DNA from: Clostridia bacterium
GTDB taxonomy: Bacteria; Bacillota; Clostridia; Christensenellales; Borkfalkiaceae
Length of the DNA stretch: 41,401 nt
Reading direction: 5' to 3'
Assembly: GCA_900766495.1 (NCBI GenBank)
Contig: CAAFVM010000043.1
Span: forward strand, 1-41,401
Shown: positions 24,131 through 31,647 of the stretch, in pieces
Numbering within the stretch: position 1 is the stretch's first letter
How the letters are laid out: every line of letters begins with the position of its first letter
Position numbers and translations under genes: made by a program
The notes under the pieces: generated by a model
Database searches by the model: none
Told to the model about the DNA's origin: nothing
Seen by the model: only the letters and a program-made list of their open reading frames with translations

Positions 24131-24183
24131 AAGCAAAGTTTGCAGGGTGGCGTAATTGCCTGCTTGCGAATAATAAAATTTAA

Positions 24184-24282
24184 GAGGCAGAGTAGTACAA
24201 AAAGCGTTAAGTATCGCCGAACGGGATGTTGACGGCGAGCGAAGGTTTTTAACCGCGACTTTTTGACGCATCCGAATGCCGA
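24184..24282 (+). ncRNA. Tetrahydrofolate (THF, folE/folT-type) riboswitch aptamer
   Basis: The sequence contains the conserved core of class I THF riboswitches. GGCAGAGTAG is followed by GCGTTAAG, ACGGGATGTTGAC and GCATCCG. P1 is GGCA (24186-24189) with TGCC (24277-24280). P2 includes CAAAAAG (24198-24204) with CTTTTTG (24259-24265). P3 is TCGCC...GGCGA enclosing GAACGGGATGTTGAC. A further arm is CGAAGG...AACCGCG. The class is known to bind reduced folates and control folate transport genes, which fits folT directly downstream. Confidence 0.9.
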
Positions 24283-24395
24283 GCGACTTTTCAATCGTTC
24301 GCCGCTTTGACGGTTTGAATTTAAGCGCAAACGATTTGTGCAAGCGAAAAGTCGCCCCGTATTTTGAACTCTACCCGTTACGAGGTAGTTTTTTT
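24283..24395 (+). promoter_or_regulatory. Riboswitch expression platform: nested hairpin and SD-containing terminator-like hairpin
   Basis: GCGACTTTTC (24283-24292) pairs with GAAAAGTCGC (24346-24355), AATCGTT (24293-24299) with AACGATT (24330-24336), and CGCTT (24303-24307) with AAGCG (24323-24327). A second copy of GCGACTTTT at 24255-24263 lies in the aptamer's P2/P4 3' strands and could compete for the same partner 24347-24355. Just before the start codon, CTACC-CG-TTA-CG-A-GGTAG followed by seven T makes a terminator-like hairpin. Its 3' arm GAGGTAG is also the folT ribosome binding site. Transcriptional and translational control are both possible. Confidence 0.7.
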
Positions 24396-25025
24396 ATGCA
24401 AAAATTTGGCAGTTTGTTGTTTCCCGCCGCGCTAAAAGAAAAAAGCGCGGGCAAAAAAATAGCGTTTATCGCGCTGTTCACGGCTTTTTCGGCGGTGACT
24501 AATATGTTCCTCGAAGTAAAGCTTTTCGATTTGCAGTTTTCGCTCACCGTTTTCGTGTCGATTTTTACAGGCGTGTTTTTAGGTCCCGTTTTCGGATTTT
24601 GCGCCTGTTTTTTAGGCGATTTGGTTGGGTATTTTGTAAACTCGTGGGGGCAACTTTATTTTTTTTGGGTAGGGCTTTCAACAGGGCTTACGGCTTTTAT
24701 ATCGGGCGTTGTAACCGCGTTTAAAACCGAAAAAAGGGGCGCTATTTACGCAAAAATCGCAATAATTTGCGTTTTACACCTTTTTATTTGTACAATCGCG
24801 GTTAATTCCACAGGCTTTTACCTTTACAACAAGGCAATGGGCTTTTCAAAACCGCTGCTCGATTATGTAGCCGAACGTTTCGGCGGCAACGCCGACTTTT
24901 TTGCTTACCTTTGTTACAGATTGTTTTTTAAAGGGCAAATTATTAACAGCGCGGTTAACTATGCGTTGCTGTTCGCCGCAGTTCCGCTGTTAAGCCTTAA
25001 TGCCGAATTAAAAAAATATTTGTAA
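24396..25025 (+). CDS. folT: Folate-specific ECF transporter S component (FolT-type)
   Basis: The 209-residue integral membrane protein has about six hydrophobic helices. The ECF S-component pattern is visible near the N-terminus (KKIAFIALFTAFSAVTNMF), followed by GVFLGPVFGFCACFLGDLVG, the usual second block. Such proteins bind a vitamin and dock onto a shared EcfAA'T energising module encoded elsewhere; none is in this window. Folate specificity is inferred from the THF riboswitch and family resemblance. ATG 24396 follows the GAGGTAG ribosome binding site; longer in-frame starts would overlap the leader RNA. A strong terminator follows. Confidence 0.88.
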   Translation: MQKFGSLLFPAALKEKSAGKKIAFIALFTAFSAVTNMFLEVKLFDLQFSLTVFVSIFTGVFLGPVFGFCACFLGDLVGYFVNSWGQLYFFWVGLSTGLTAFISGVVTAFKTEKRGAIYAKIAIICVLHLFICTIAVNSTGFYLYNKAMGFSKPLLDYVAERFGGNADFFAYLCYRLFFKGQIINSAVNYALLFAAVPLLSLNAELKKYL

Positions 25026-25075
25026 GAAAAGATTGTGTGTGGTTGTTTTTTTGATTGAAGATTTTTATAACGTTA

Positions 25076-25121
25076 ACCCGAACGATTAAGAGGCTTGCGC
25101 TTTTTCGTTCGGGTGTTTTTT
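25076..25121 (+). terminator. Terminator of folT
   Basis: ACCCGAACG (25076-25084) pairs with CGTTCGGGT (25106-25114), followed by GTTTTTT. It lies 50 bases after the folT stop. Confidence 0.88.
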
Positions 25122-25130
25122 ATTAAAAAG

Positions 25131-25545
25131 TCGCCGTATAAGTCGATTAACGGCACAAAACAAAAAGTTTTCTGTCATGTTGAGCGCAGTCGAAACATCT
25201 CGCGGAAGCGTTGCAGGGGTATGGCACTATTTAGCCCTCGCGGAACAAAAACTAAACAAAAGAAAAAACTCCGCCGCGGGGAAGAAGAAAGAATTCGTTT
25301 CCACGAGATTCCTCGGCTACGCTCGGAATGACAGGGGGGGGAATGTTGCGCTCGGAATGACAGGGTAGTGTGTGTAAAAATGTACGCCTAACCCTCGCGG
25401 CATAAAACCTAAATAACAAAAGCGCTCCGTCGCGGGGAATTAGAAAAAGCGCGGGGAAGAGAAAGTGACCGGCACGACCTAACCCTCGCGGCGCAATACT
25501 TAAACACCCGCACAAGCATGTCACGGGGAATTAGAAAGAAACGTA
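25131..25545. repeat. Composite intergenic repeat block
   Basis: The block starts with GTATAAGTCGATTAACGGCA, shared almost exactly with 27424. The motif TGTCATGTTGAGCGCAGTCG follows, with ATCTCGCGGAAGCGTTGCAGG also repeated near 27473-27520. CTCCGCCGCGGGGAAGAAGA and CACGAGATTCCTCGGCTACG with GGAATGACAGG are shared with 27234-27298. CCTAACCCTCGCGG occurs near 25387 and 25482 and is the reverse complement of the 63-bp repeat core at 9534-9673. The elements are non-coding mosaics. No gene is supported between 25026 and 25736. Confidence 0.75.
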
Positions 25546-25613
25546 TTAAATAAAGTAATAACTAACATAAAAAATTGTGATAAGTAAAAATAGCGTAAAA
25601 CGCGCAAATATAA

Positions 25614-25642
25614 TTGCGAAATTTTTGTTCATGGTTTATAAT
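25614..25642 (+). promoter_or_regulatory. Probable promoter of purB
   Basis: TTGCGA (25614-25619), a 17-base spacer, then TATAAT (25637-25642), about 95 bases upstream of the purB start and downstream of the repeat block. Confidence 0.65.
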
Positions 25643-25736
25643 TATAAATCGGTCGGGGGGGAACGCGGCGAAAAAAAGCGAGAAAAAAATTTTTCGGCTT
25701 TTCAAGCGGTAAAAAATACCCGACAGCGGAGTTAAG

Positions 25737-27167
25737 ATGAAAGACAAATACGAAAGCCCGCTTTGCGAAAGATATGCCGACGAGAAAATGCAACGCATTT
25801 TTTCTGCCGATAACAAATATTCTACCTGGCGTAAGCTGTGGGTGGCTCTTGCCGAAAGCGAACGTGAACTCGGGCTGAATATTTCGCAAGCGCAAATCGA
25901 CGAGATGAACGCGCACCTTTACGATATCGACTATGATAAAGAGCGCGAATACGAGCAAAAGCTTCGTCACGACGTAATGGCTCACATTTACGCTTTCGGC
26001 GACGTTTGCCCAAATGCTCGGCCTATAATTCATCTGGGCGCGACAAGTTGCTACGTTACCGACAACACCGACATTTTGCTTTTACGCGAGGGGCTTTTGC
26101 AAATTAAAGCCTTGCTTGTAAACGCAATAGCTGCCGTGTGCGATTTCGCCGAACAATATAAAGATTTGCCCATACTTGCATATACGCATTTTCAGGCGGC
26201 ACAGCCCACCACGCTCGGCAAGCGCGCCACGCTGTGGCTTAACGACCTTACCGAGGACTTGAAGCGCCTCGATTTCGAATTAAACAATCTTAAATTTTTC
26301 GGGTGCAAGGGGACTACGGGCACGGGCGCGAGCTTTTTGCAGCTTTTCGGCGACGAGGCTAAGGTCTTCGAGCTTGAAAAACTTATAGCCGCCCGTTTCG
26401 GTTTTGAAAAGGTGATACCGGTTTCGGGGCAGACTTATTCGCGTAAAATCGATTCGTTCGTTTTGAACGTGCTTTCGGATATAGCCCAAAGCGCCGCAAA
26501 ATTTTCTTCCGATATTCGACTGATGTGTCATATGAAAGAAGTGGACGAGCCGTTTGAAAGCAAGCAGATAGGTTCTTCGGCAATGGCATACAAACGCAAC
26601 CCCATGCGCAGCGAACGCATAGCGTCGCTTTCGCGTTACGTCATGATCGACGCGCTGAATCCCGCCATAACCGAGGCTCAGCAGTGGCTTGAACGCACTT
26701 TGGACGATTCTGCAAACAAACGCATTTCCGTGCCGGAAGCTTTTCTTGCTACGAGCGGAGTGCTTAATCTTTACATTAACGTAATAAGCGGGCTTAAAGT
26801 ATACGATAAAGTTATAGCTAAAAATCTGCGTGCCGAACTGCCGTTTATGGCAACCGAAAATATTCTTATGTATCTGGTTGAAAACAAAGGTTTCGACAGG
26901 CAGGCGGCTCACGAAAAAATACGCGTTCATTCTATTGCCGCAGGTAACCGCGTTAAGCTTGAAGGTGGCGATAACGACCTTATAGACAGACTTATTGCCG
27001 ATCCCGATTTAAAATTAACGCGTGAAGAAATAGATAAAATAACCGCGGCGCACGGGTTCTGCGGTCTTGCTCCCGAACAAACTTCGCGCTTTTGCAAAGA
27101 AATAAGGGAAGAGGTTTTAAAGCCGAACGAAAATTTGTTGGGCGTTAAAGCGCAGGTAAACGTATAA
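25737..27167 (+). CDS. purB: Adenylosuccinate lyase
   Basis: The 476-residue fumarase-superfamily lyase splits SAICAR to AICAR and adenylosuccinate to AMP, releasing fumarate. It has LGATSCYVTDNTD in the N-terminal domain, the YTHFQAAQPTTLGKR region (catalytic histidine, about 149-163) and the superfamily signature SSAMAYKRNPMRSERI (about 280-295). The LEGGDNDLIDRL C-terminal domain follows. Length is typical of the longer, human-like PurB branch also found in Clostridia. The ribosome binding site is CGGAG. With purA close downstream, it can make AMP from IMP. Confidence 0.97.
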   Translation: MKDKYESPLCERYADEKMQRIFSADNKYSTWRKLWVALAESERELGLNISQAQIDEMNAHLYDIDYDKEREYEQKLRHDVMAHIYAFGDVCPNARPIIHLGATSCYVTDNTDILLLREGLLQIKALLVNAIAAVCDFAEQYKDLPILAYTHFQAAQPTTLGKRATLWLNDLTEDLKRLDFELNNLKFFGCKGTTGTGASFLQLFGDEAKVFELEKLIAARFGFEKVIPVSGQTYSRKIDSFVLNVLSDIAQSAAKFSSDIRLMCHMKEVDEPFESKQIGSSAMAYKRNPMRSERIASLSRYVMIDALNPAITEAQQWLERTLDDSANKRISVPEAFLATSGVLNLYINVISGLKVYDKVIAKNLRAELPFMATENILMYLVENKGFDRQAAHEKIRVHSIAAGNRVKLEGGDNDLIDRLIADPDLKLTREEIDKITAAHGFCGLAPEQTSRFCKEIREEVLKPNENLLGVKAQVNV

Positions 27168-27177
27168 TCGGCGTTGT

Positions 27178-27305
27178 CTGTTTATGGCGCGACTTAACCC
27201 TTGCGGAACAAAACCTAAACAAAAGTAAAAACTCCGCCGCGGGGAAGAAGAAAGAATCGTTTCCACGAGATTCCTCGGCTTCGCTCGGAATGACAGGGTT
27301 GTGTG
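27178..27305. repeat. Intergenic repeat copy after purB
   Basis: It contains TTAACCCTTGCGGAACAAAA, CTCCGCCGCGGGGAAGAAGA, and TTTCCACGAGATTCCTCGGC followed by TTCGCTCGGAATGACAGGG. These match 25240-25370 in the same orientation and 9690-9740 in reverse complement. Non-coding. The 27168-27647 stretch contains only repeats. Confidence 0.75.
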
Positions 27306-27358
27306 AGGAAAACGCATCCTTGGAATGATACAAGTAGTTTTATTTATCAATAAAAAAC

Positions 27359-27377
27359 GGGCGACCGATGGTCGCCC
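27359..27377. repeat. GGGCGACC palindrome
   Basis: GGGCGACC-GAT-GGTCGCCC is a perfect 8-bp stem with a 3-base loop, followed by CTACG. This kind of short palindromic repeat is scattered in intergenic DNA of many Firmicute genomes. There is no U-tract. Confidence 0.7.
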
Positions 27378-27423
27378 CTACGAACAAAAATTAAATTTTT
27401 GTGTGAATAAAAAAACAAAAAAC

Positions 27424-27590
27424 GGGCGTATAAGTCGATTAACGGCACTTACGCAAAAGTTTTTTGTCATGTTGAGCAAGCGAAGCGCTGCCCTTTCATC
27501 TCGCGGAAGCGTTGCAGGGTAATGATACCACTTATCCCTCGCAGAGTAATACTTAAATACTCGCACAAGTTTGGCGCGGGGAAGAAGAAA
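27424..27590. repeat. Intergenic repeat copy before purA
   Basis: CGTATAAGTCGATTAACGGC (27426 on) matches 25136-25155. TTTTGTCATGTTGAGC and ATCTCGCGGAAGCGTTGCAG follow in the same order as in the 25131 block. The block ends in CGCACAAG...GCGCGGGGAAGAAG, related to 25509-25530. Confidence 0.75.
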
Positions 27591-27647
27591 AATAAAAAAA
27601 GAAAAAATTGAAAAACCGAAGAAAAAATCGGTTAAAGGAGAATACAA

Positions 27648-28919
27648 ATGCTTACGGCAATAGTAGGTATCAACTGGGGCGACGAAGGAAAAGGCAGAAT
27701 GGTCGATTTGCTTTCGTCGCATTACAATGTGATTTGTCGCTATCAGGGCGGCAATAACGCAGGGCACACCGTTATAAACGATAAGGGCAAATTCATTTTG
27801 AATTTGTTGCCGTCGGGCATACTCCGCGACGACACCGTGAACGTAATGGGCCCCGGTATGGTTATCGACATCGAACACCTTTACAACGAAATAGGCAAGC
27901 TTCGCGAAGCGGGCATAGAAATCACGCCCAAGCACCTGAAAATAAGCGACAAGGCAACCATCTGCATGCCTTACCACAAGATGCTGGACGGGCTTGAAGA
28001 GGACAGACTTAAAGATAAAAAATTCGGCTCTACCCGCCGCGGCATAGCTCCCGTTTACGCCGACAAATATATGAAAAAGACCTTCCGCATGGGCGACCTT
28101 AAGCATCTTAAAGAGCTTAAAGGGAAAATCAACGACATCGTCGAGTGGAAAAATCTTATTATAACCGCTTACGGAGTTCCCGCGGTCAAGCCCGAAGATA
28201 TGTATAACTGGCTTGCAAAATACGGATTGCCGTTCGTCGATTATGTTTGCGATACCGGAGATTATCTCGACGAAGCCATAAAAGACGGAGCAAACGTTAT
28301 GTTTGAAGCTCAACTCGGCGCTCTGCGCGATATAGACTTCGGTATATTCCCGTATACTTCGTCTTCTTCCACAATCGCGGCTTACGCTCCCATCGGCGCA
28401 GGCATTCCCGAGCACAGGCTTAACAACGTGGTGGGCATAATCAAAGCTTATTCCACCTGCGTAGGCGAAGGTCCGTTCACCTGCGAAATGTTCGGCGACG
28501 AAGCTACCGCTCTGCGCGACGCGGGCGGCGAATACGGCGCGGCTACCGGCAGACCCAGAAGAGTAGGCGGGTTCGACGTTGTGGCTTCGCGTTACGGAGT
28601 TAAAATGCAGGGCGCTACCGAACTTGCGCTTACCAAAATCGACGTGCTTTCTTATCTCGATAAAATCCCCGTTTGCGTGGCTTACGAAATCGACGGCAAG
28701 CGCGTTGAAAAGTTCCCGTTCGGCGAAGAACTTGAAAAAGCCAAACCCGTTTACGAATATCTTGACGGATTTAAATGCGATATTTCCAAGTGCCGCAAGG
28801 TTGAAGATTTGCCCGGAAACGCTTTGAAATATATTCGTTACATAGAAAAAGCCGTCGGTTGCCCGATCAAATACGTTTCCGTAGGAGCCGAGCGCGACAG
28901 CTATGTTCAGATGTTTTAA
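27648..28919 (+). CDS. purA: Adenylosuccinate synthase
   Basis: The 423-residue GTP-dependent enzyme joins IMP and aspartate, the first committed step to AMP. N-terminal GDEGKGRMVD (11-20) holds the catalytic aspartate and phosphate loop, and NNAGHTV contains the catalytic histidine. GSTRRGIAPVYADK is followed by the GTP/IMP loop TGRPRRVGGFD and the C-terminal LTKIDVL guanine-recognition motif. Length is normal. The ribosome binding site AAAGGAG lies 8 bases before the ATG. It works in series with PurB, whose gene is 480 bases upstream across a repeat-filled gap. Confidence 0.98.
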   Translation: MLTAIVGINWGDEGKGRMVDLLSSHYNVICRYQGGNNAGHTVINDKGKFILNLLPSGILRDDTVNVMGPGMVIDIEHLYNEIGKLREAGIEITPKHLKISDKATICMPYHKMLDGLEEDRLKDKKFGSTRRGIAPVYADKYMKKTFRMGDLKHLKELKGKINDIVEWKNLIITAYGVPAVKPEDMYNWLAKYGLPFVDYVCDTGDYLDEAIKDGANVMFEAQLGALRDIDFGIFPYTSSSSTIAAYAPIGAGIPEHRLNNVVGIIKAYSTCVGEGPFTCEMFGDEATALRDAGGEYGAATGRPRRVGGFDVVASRYGVKMQGATELALTKIDVLSYLDKIPVCVAYEIDGKRVEKFPFGEELEKAKPVYEYLDGFKCDISKCRKVEDLPGNALKYIRYIEKAVGCPIKYVSVGAERDSYVQMF

Positions 28920-28982
28920 TTTTTAACTCCGCGTTTTTTGCTCCGTTTTTTTGCGAACGCGCCGCGGTAAAATTTGAAATTT

Positions 28983-29025
28983 AAGCCGCTTTTAGCCGAG
29001 TTTTGCGCGCGGTTAAAGGCGGCTT
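28983..29025 (+). terminator. Probable terminator after purA
   Basis: AAGCCGC (28983-28989) pairs with GCGGCTT (29019-29025), with extra inner T/A pairing, followed by GTTTAATTAATA. The U-tract is imperfect. Confidence 0.55.
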
Positions 29026-29028
29026 GTT

Positions 29029-29054
29029 TAATTAATAAGGCTAATTAATAAGGC
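29029..29054 (+). repeat. 13-bp direct tandem repeat
   Basis: TAATTAATAAGGC occurs twice head to tail (29029-29041 and 29042-29054) between the purA terminator and the DUF1275 gene. Probably replication slippage. Confidence 0.8.
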
Positions 29055-29175
29055 GTTTCGGTAACAGTATTTTTTCGGCGGTTGCGCGGCTTTGCGTTTT
29101 TTATATGCCGAGGGCTGCCGTAATGTTTGCGGTTATGTGTTTTTCGGTTGGCTTTGCGCCGAAAAGGAGACGAAA

Positions 29176-29907
29176 ATGAAAGACGAATGTTCTTTGACTT
29201 GCCAAAACAAAGGCGAGGGTGCGGACGGGTGCAGAACCTGTCGCGCGAAAAAACTTAAGGGCGAGTGGATTAGAAAATACGTTTTCGCTCTGCTTTTAAC
29301 GGTGGCGGGCGGTTTTGCCGGAGCGTATTCGTTCAGTTTGCGCGGCGGCGTTTTTGCTAATATGCAAACGGGAAACGTGCTTAAAACCGTGCTTTCGCTT
29401 GTAGACGGCGGCGGAGTTGCCGAATATGTTTTTCCTCTTTTAAGCTTTATTTTCGGCACTGTTATAGCGGTTATAACCGGCAGAGCGAAGTTTGCCGAAG
29501 AAATTATTTTGTTGCTTGAAATCTGCGCGTATGCCGCATGTTTCGTGTTTTTTACAAAAGCCGAGTTCGATATTTACGCAAACTGCATAATATCGTTTTC
29601 GTGCGCGTTACAGTTTGAGTTTTATCGCGAAGTGTGCGGGCGGGGATTTTGCTCGGTAATGTCTACGAATAATTTGCGGATGGCGGTTGAAAGTTTTACT
29701 TTGGCGGCGAAAAATAAAAGCAAAGAAGAACTTAAAAACGGATTTTTCTATTTTTCGTTTGTTCCCGCGTTCGCTTTCGGCGTTTTGTGTTGCGCTCTTC
29801 TTTCCAAAAGATTCGGCAACGACTGCATAATTTTTTCCGAAATAATATTTGCGGCTTTGCTTATTGCCAAATTCTGTTTTTCGGGTAAAAAAGCGCTTGC
29901 AAAATAG
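29176..29907 (+). CDS. DUF1275 (YoaK) family membrane protein
   Basis: The 243-residue protein has a short cysteine-rich N-terminus (CSLTCQNKGEGADGCRTCRA, residues 4-23), then about six membrane helices. Family blocks are FALLLTVAGGFAGAYSFSLR, FANMQTGNVLK and the later LQFEFYREVCGRGFCSVMST followed by NNLR. DUF1275 proteins are of unknown function. ATG 29176 is selected for its AAAAGGAG ribosome binding site over an in-frame start 28 codons upstream. The cysteine cluster before the first helix could bind metal and is not a usual feature that I recall in the family. A promoter for the downstream tRNA overlaps its last codons. Confidence 0.88.
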   Translation: MKDECSLTCQNKGEGADGCRTCRAKKLKGEWIRKYVFALLLTVAGGFAGAYSFSLRGGVFANMQTGNVLKTVLSLVDGGGVAEYVFPLLSFIFGTVIAVITGRAKFAEEIILLLEICAYAACFVFFTKAEFDIYANCIISFSCALQFEFYREVCGRGFCSVMSTNNLRMAVESFTLAAKNKSKEELKNGFFYFSFVPAFAFGVLCCALLSKRFGNDCIIFSEIIFAALLIAKFCFSGKKALAK

Positions 29908-29925
29908 TATTTTGTGTGCTATACT
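29897..29925 (+). promoter_or_regulatory. Promoter of tRNA-Leu(TAG)
   Basis: TTGCAA (29897-29902), 17 bases, then TATACT (29920-29925), 35 bases before the tRNA. The -35 box overlaps the end of the DUF1275 gene. Confidence 0.75.
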
Positions 29926-29960
29926 TTTTAATCGGTAGGGCGGTGAGCTTTGCCGTATAT

Positions 29961-30044
29961 GCGGATATGGCGGAACTGGCAGACGCGTCGGCCTTAGGAG
30001 CCGATGTCCTCGACGTGGGGGTTCAAATCCCTTTATCCGCACCA
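29961..30044 (+). tRNA. tRNA-Leu (TAG), integration site of the downstream element
   Basis: A class II tRNA. Acceptor GCGGATA pairs with TATCCGC, with discriminator A and encoded CCA. The anticodon arm TCGGC-CTTAGGA-GCCGA gives TAG. A tyrosine recombinase gene begins its 3' end 122 bases downstream, in convergent orientation. This is the usual layout when an element integrates into a tRNA 3' end. The second attachment copy is not in the window. Confidence 0.95.
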
Positions 30045-30045
30045 A

Positions 30046-30100
30046 GCACAATATATAGTGTTTTTTAATAAAAAAGAACACAATATATTGTGCCTTTTTT
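30046..30100 (+). terminator. Terminator of tRNA-Leu(TAG)
   Basis: GCACAATATAT (30046-30056) pairs perfectly with 30083-30093, with a nested GTGTTTTTT/AAAAAAGAACAC region inside, followed by CTTTTTT. It lies directly after the CCA end. Confidence 0.85.
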
Positions 30101-30166
30101 ATAAAATCGAATAAATTTTTGACATTTTTGACATAAAATTTTTGACAAAGAAAAGTGTTCGGAAAG

Positions 30167-31357
30167 TCAATAAAATACAGTTGCCGCCTGCTTTTTTTGT
30201 TCTTCCCATGGAATATGATTGTATACTTTATCTGTCATATCGGGGCCTAAAGAATGCCCTGTCCACAAGTTTACCATTTCTTTCGAGCAGGTAAGGCGGG
30301 TATATGTTTGAAAAGTGTGGCGTAAATCTTTTGGCTCATAGTCGGGAAGAATGCGCTTAAATTTCTTTTCCCAGAACGAAAGCGATTTTAGCGAAGAAAA
30401 ATTGTAAGCGGCAATTTCGTCAACGTAGGGCAGTAGCGGCGGAAGAACGGGAATTTCGCGCCGAGTTTTTTTCTGAAAACGTTTCTTCTTTGCGTTAAGA
30501 ACCGAAATGCAACCTTTTTCGCGGTTAAACACAACCGACGGAATTTCCGACGGGCGGGTTCCCGTGTAAAGTGCAACAAGAAAAGGAATGCGGTATTCTG
30601 GGTAGTCGTTGATATGTAGCTTAAAATATTTTAAGTCTTCGGGTGTAAGAGCTTTGCCGTTGGTGCGTTCGTGCTTCAACACTTTAACGGCGCGCATAGG
30701 GTTTGTAGTTATTATGCCGTTACCCACGGCGTATTCGAAAATCTGATTTAAAATTACTTTAACGTCTTCGGCATTACGCGTTGATTTTTTGCAAAGTTCG
30801 TTAAAAAATTTTTGCAATAGTAAAGGCGAAATTTCTTTAATCAGCCTTTGCTTAAAAACAGGGTAAATGTGAGTATTTAAACGATTTACAATCGTTCTGA
30901 AATAAGCTTCGCCGACAAACGGTTTTTTAACGTTTTCAAGCCAAAGCTGTGAAAATTCGTAAAAGTCATAAATATCGGAAACGTCGTTACACAAGTATGC
31001 AAGGGCTTCCTTGGCGCGCTGTGTAACGGCGTTTTTATTTTTGCCGCAAAAATCTTTACGTTTGCCGTTAATGTAAGCCACGGCGTGGTAATAACCGTTT
31101 TTGCGTTGATAAACCGAAATGTGTTTAATTTTGTTTGGCATTATATTCTCCTTTGAATCCGTCCCCTTTGGATTATTACGAGGTAATAATGCAGTAGCTT
31201 TATTAAGTTGTGAATCTTCAGAAGCCGCGGAACGCGCGGCAGATTCGCCGTGAAAAAAAGAGTGTTCTTGCTCGTCCATAGCGTCGAGCATGCCCAGAAT
31301 GCGGGCAAGTGCGTTTTGAATTACGTTTAAGCCGTCAATAATGTCTTTAATCTGCAT
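30167..31357 (-). CDS. Tyrosine recombinase (phage/ICE-type integrase)
   Basis: The 396-residue protein would integrate and excise a mobile element. An N-terminal arm-type DNA-binding domain (about 78-105, YQRKNGYYHAVAYINGKRK) precedes the SAM-like core-binding domain (about 130-225). The catalytic domain has R268 (TGTRPSE), R346 (KDLRHTF), H368 (TGH) and nucleophile Y379. The usual histidine of the HxxR motif is K343 here, a known variation. Two starts are possible. The ATG at 31357 gives the full length. An internal ATG at 31141, preceded by AAAGGAG, gives 324 residues and looks the more conventional N-terminus. The gene points at tRNA-Leu(TAG). Confidence 0.9.
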   Translation of the reverse strand: MQIKDIIDGLNVIQNALARILGMLDAMDEQEHSFFHGESAARSAASEDSQLNKATALLPRNNPKGTDSKENIMPNKIKHISVYQRKNGYYHAVAYINGKRKDFCGKNKNAVTQRAKEALAYLCNDVSDIYDFYEFSQLWLENVKKPFVGEAYFRTIVNRLNTHIYPVFKQRLIKEISPLLLQKFFNELCKKSTRNAEDVKVILNQIFEYAVGNGIITTNPMRAVKVLKHERTNGKALTPEDLKYFKLHINDYPEYRIPFLVALYTGTRPSEIPSVVFNREKGCISVLNAKKKRFQKKTRREIPVLPPLLPYVDEIAAYNFSSLKSLSFWEKKFKRILPDYEPKDLRHTFQTYTRLTCSKEMVNLWTGHSLGPDMTDKVYNHIPWEEQKKQAATVFY

Positions 31358-31404
31358 AGCGAAAATGATAGCAGATTTTAAGAGCTTTAGCTTAATGTAA
31401 AAAT

Positions 31405-31461
31405 AATTAAAATTCTATAGAGTAACGTAAAAAAACTACGAAACTATATAGAATTTTAATT
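31405..31461. promoter_or_regulatory. 15-bp inverted repeat upstream of the integrase gene
   Basis: AATTAAAATTCTATA (31405-31419) is the exact reverse complement of 31447-31461, with 27 bases between. It lies between the end of the XRE-type fragment and the integrase start on the reverse strand. It could end the repressor transcript, act as a dyad operator for a repressor, or be an arm site for the recombinase. Confidence 0.6.
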
Positions 31462-31482
31462 AAAATATTATTAGTTTATTTT

Positions 31483-31647
31483 TTAATGGCAAAGTGCGTA
31501 GCAATAGCCTATAACTTTTTGTTGTTGTAAATTATTAAGTTTTTTAAAGTAAGTAAGCAGTTCGGATTCTTCGCGAGAAAGCGCGGGTACTTCGGCTGCT
31601 TTTTTTATTATGCCGAAATCGTCTTCTCTGCCTACAAGATAATCAAT
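31483..31647 (-). pseudogene. XRE-family repressor, C-terminal fragment only
   Basis: The reverse strand encodes 54 residues plus a stop, beginning IDYLVGREDDFG and ending VIGYCYALCH. This is the typical end of phage/ICE XRE repressors: the (S)xDYLLGR link after the helix-turn-helix, then a short helical tail (LSREESELLTYFKKLNNLQQ). The HTH part is missing. Immediately upstream, at 31648, the frame meets TAG and the sequence becomes an unrelated protein on the other strand. The gene is therefore cut by a rearrangement or assembly join. Its original job would have been control of the element's integrase. Confidence 0.72.

Noticed and set aside
24276..24395. Longer folT start overlapping the riboswitch leader
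   Set aside because: The region is explained by RNA structure, and ATG 24396 has its own ribosome site and the normal S-component N-terminus.
27378..28415. 345-codon reverse frame opposite purA
   Set aside because: Antisense of purA plus repeat DNA. The protein shows no motifs and the purA frame is certain.
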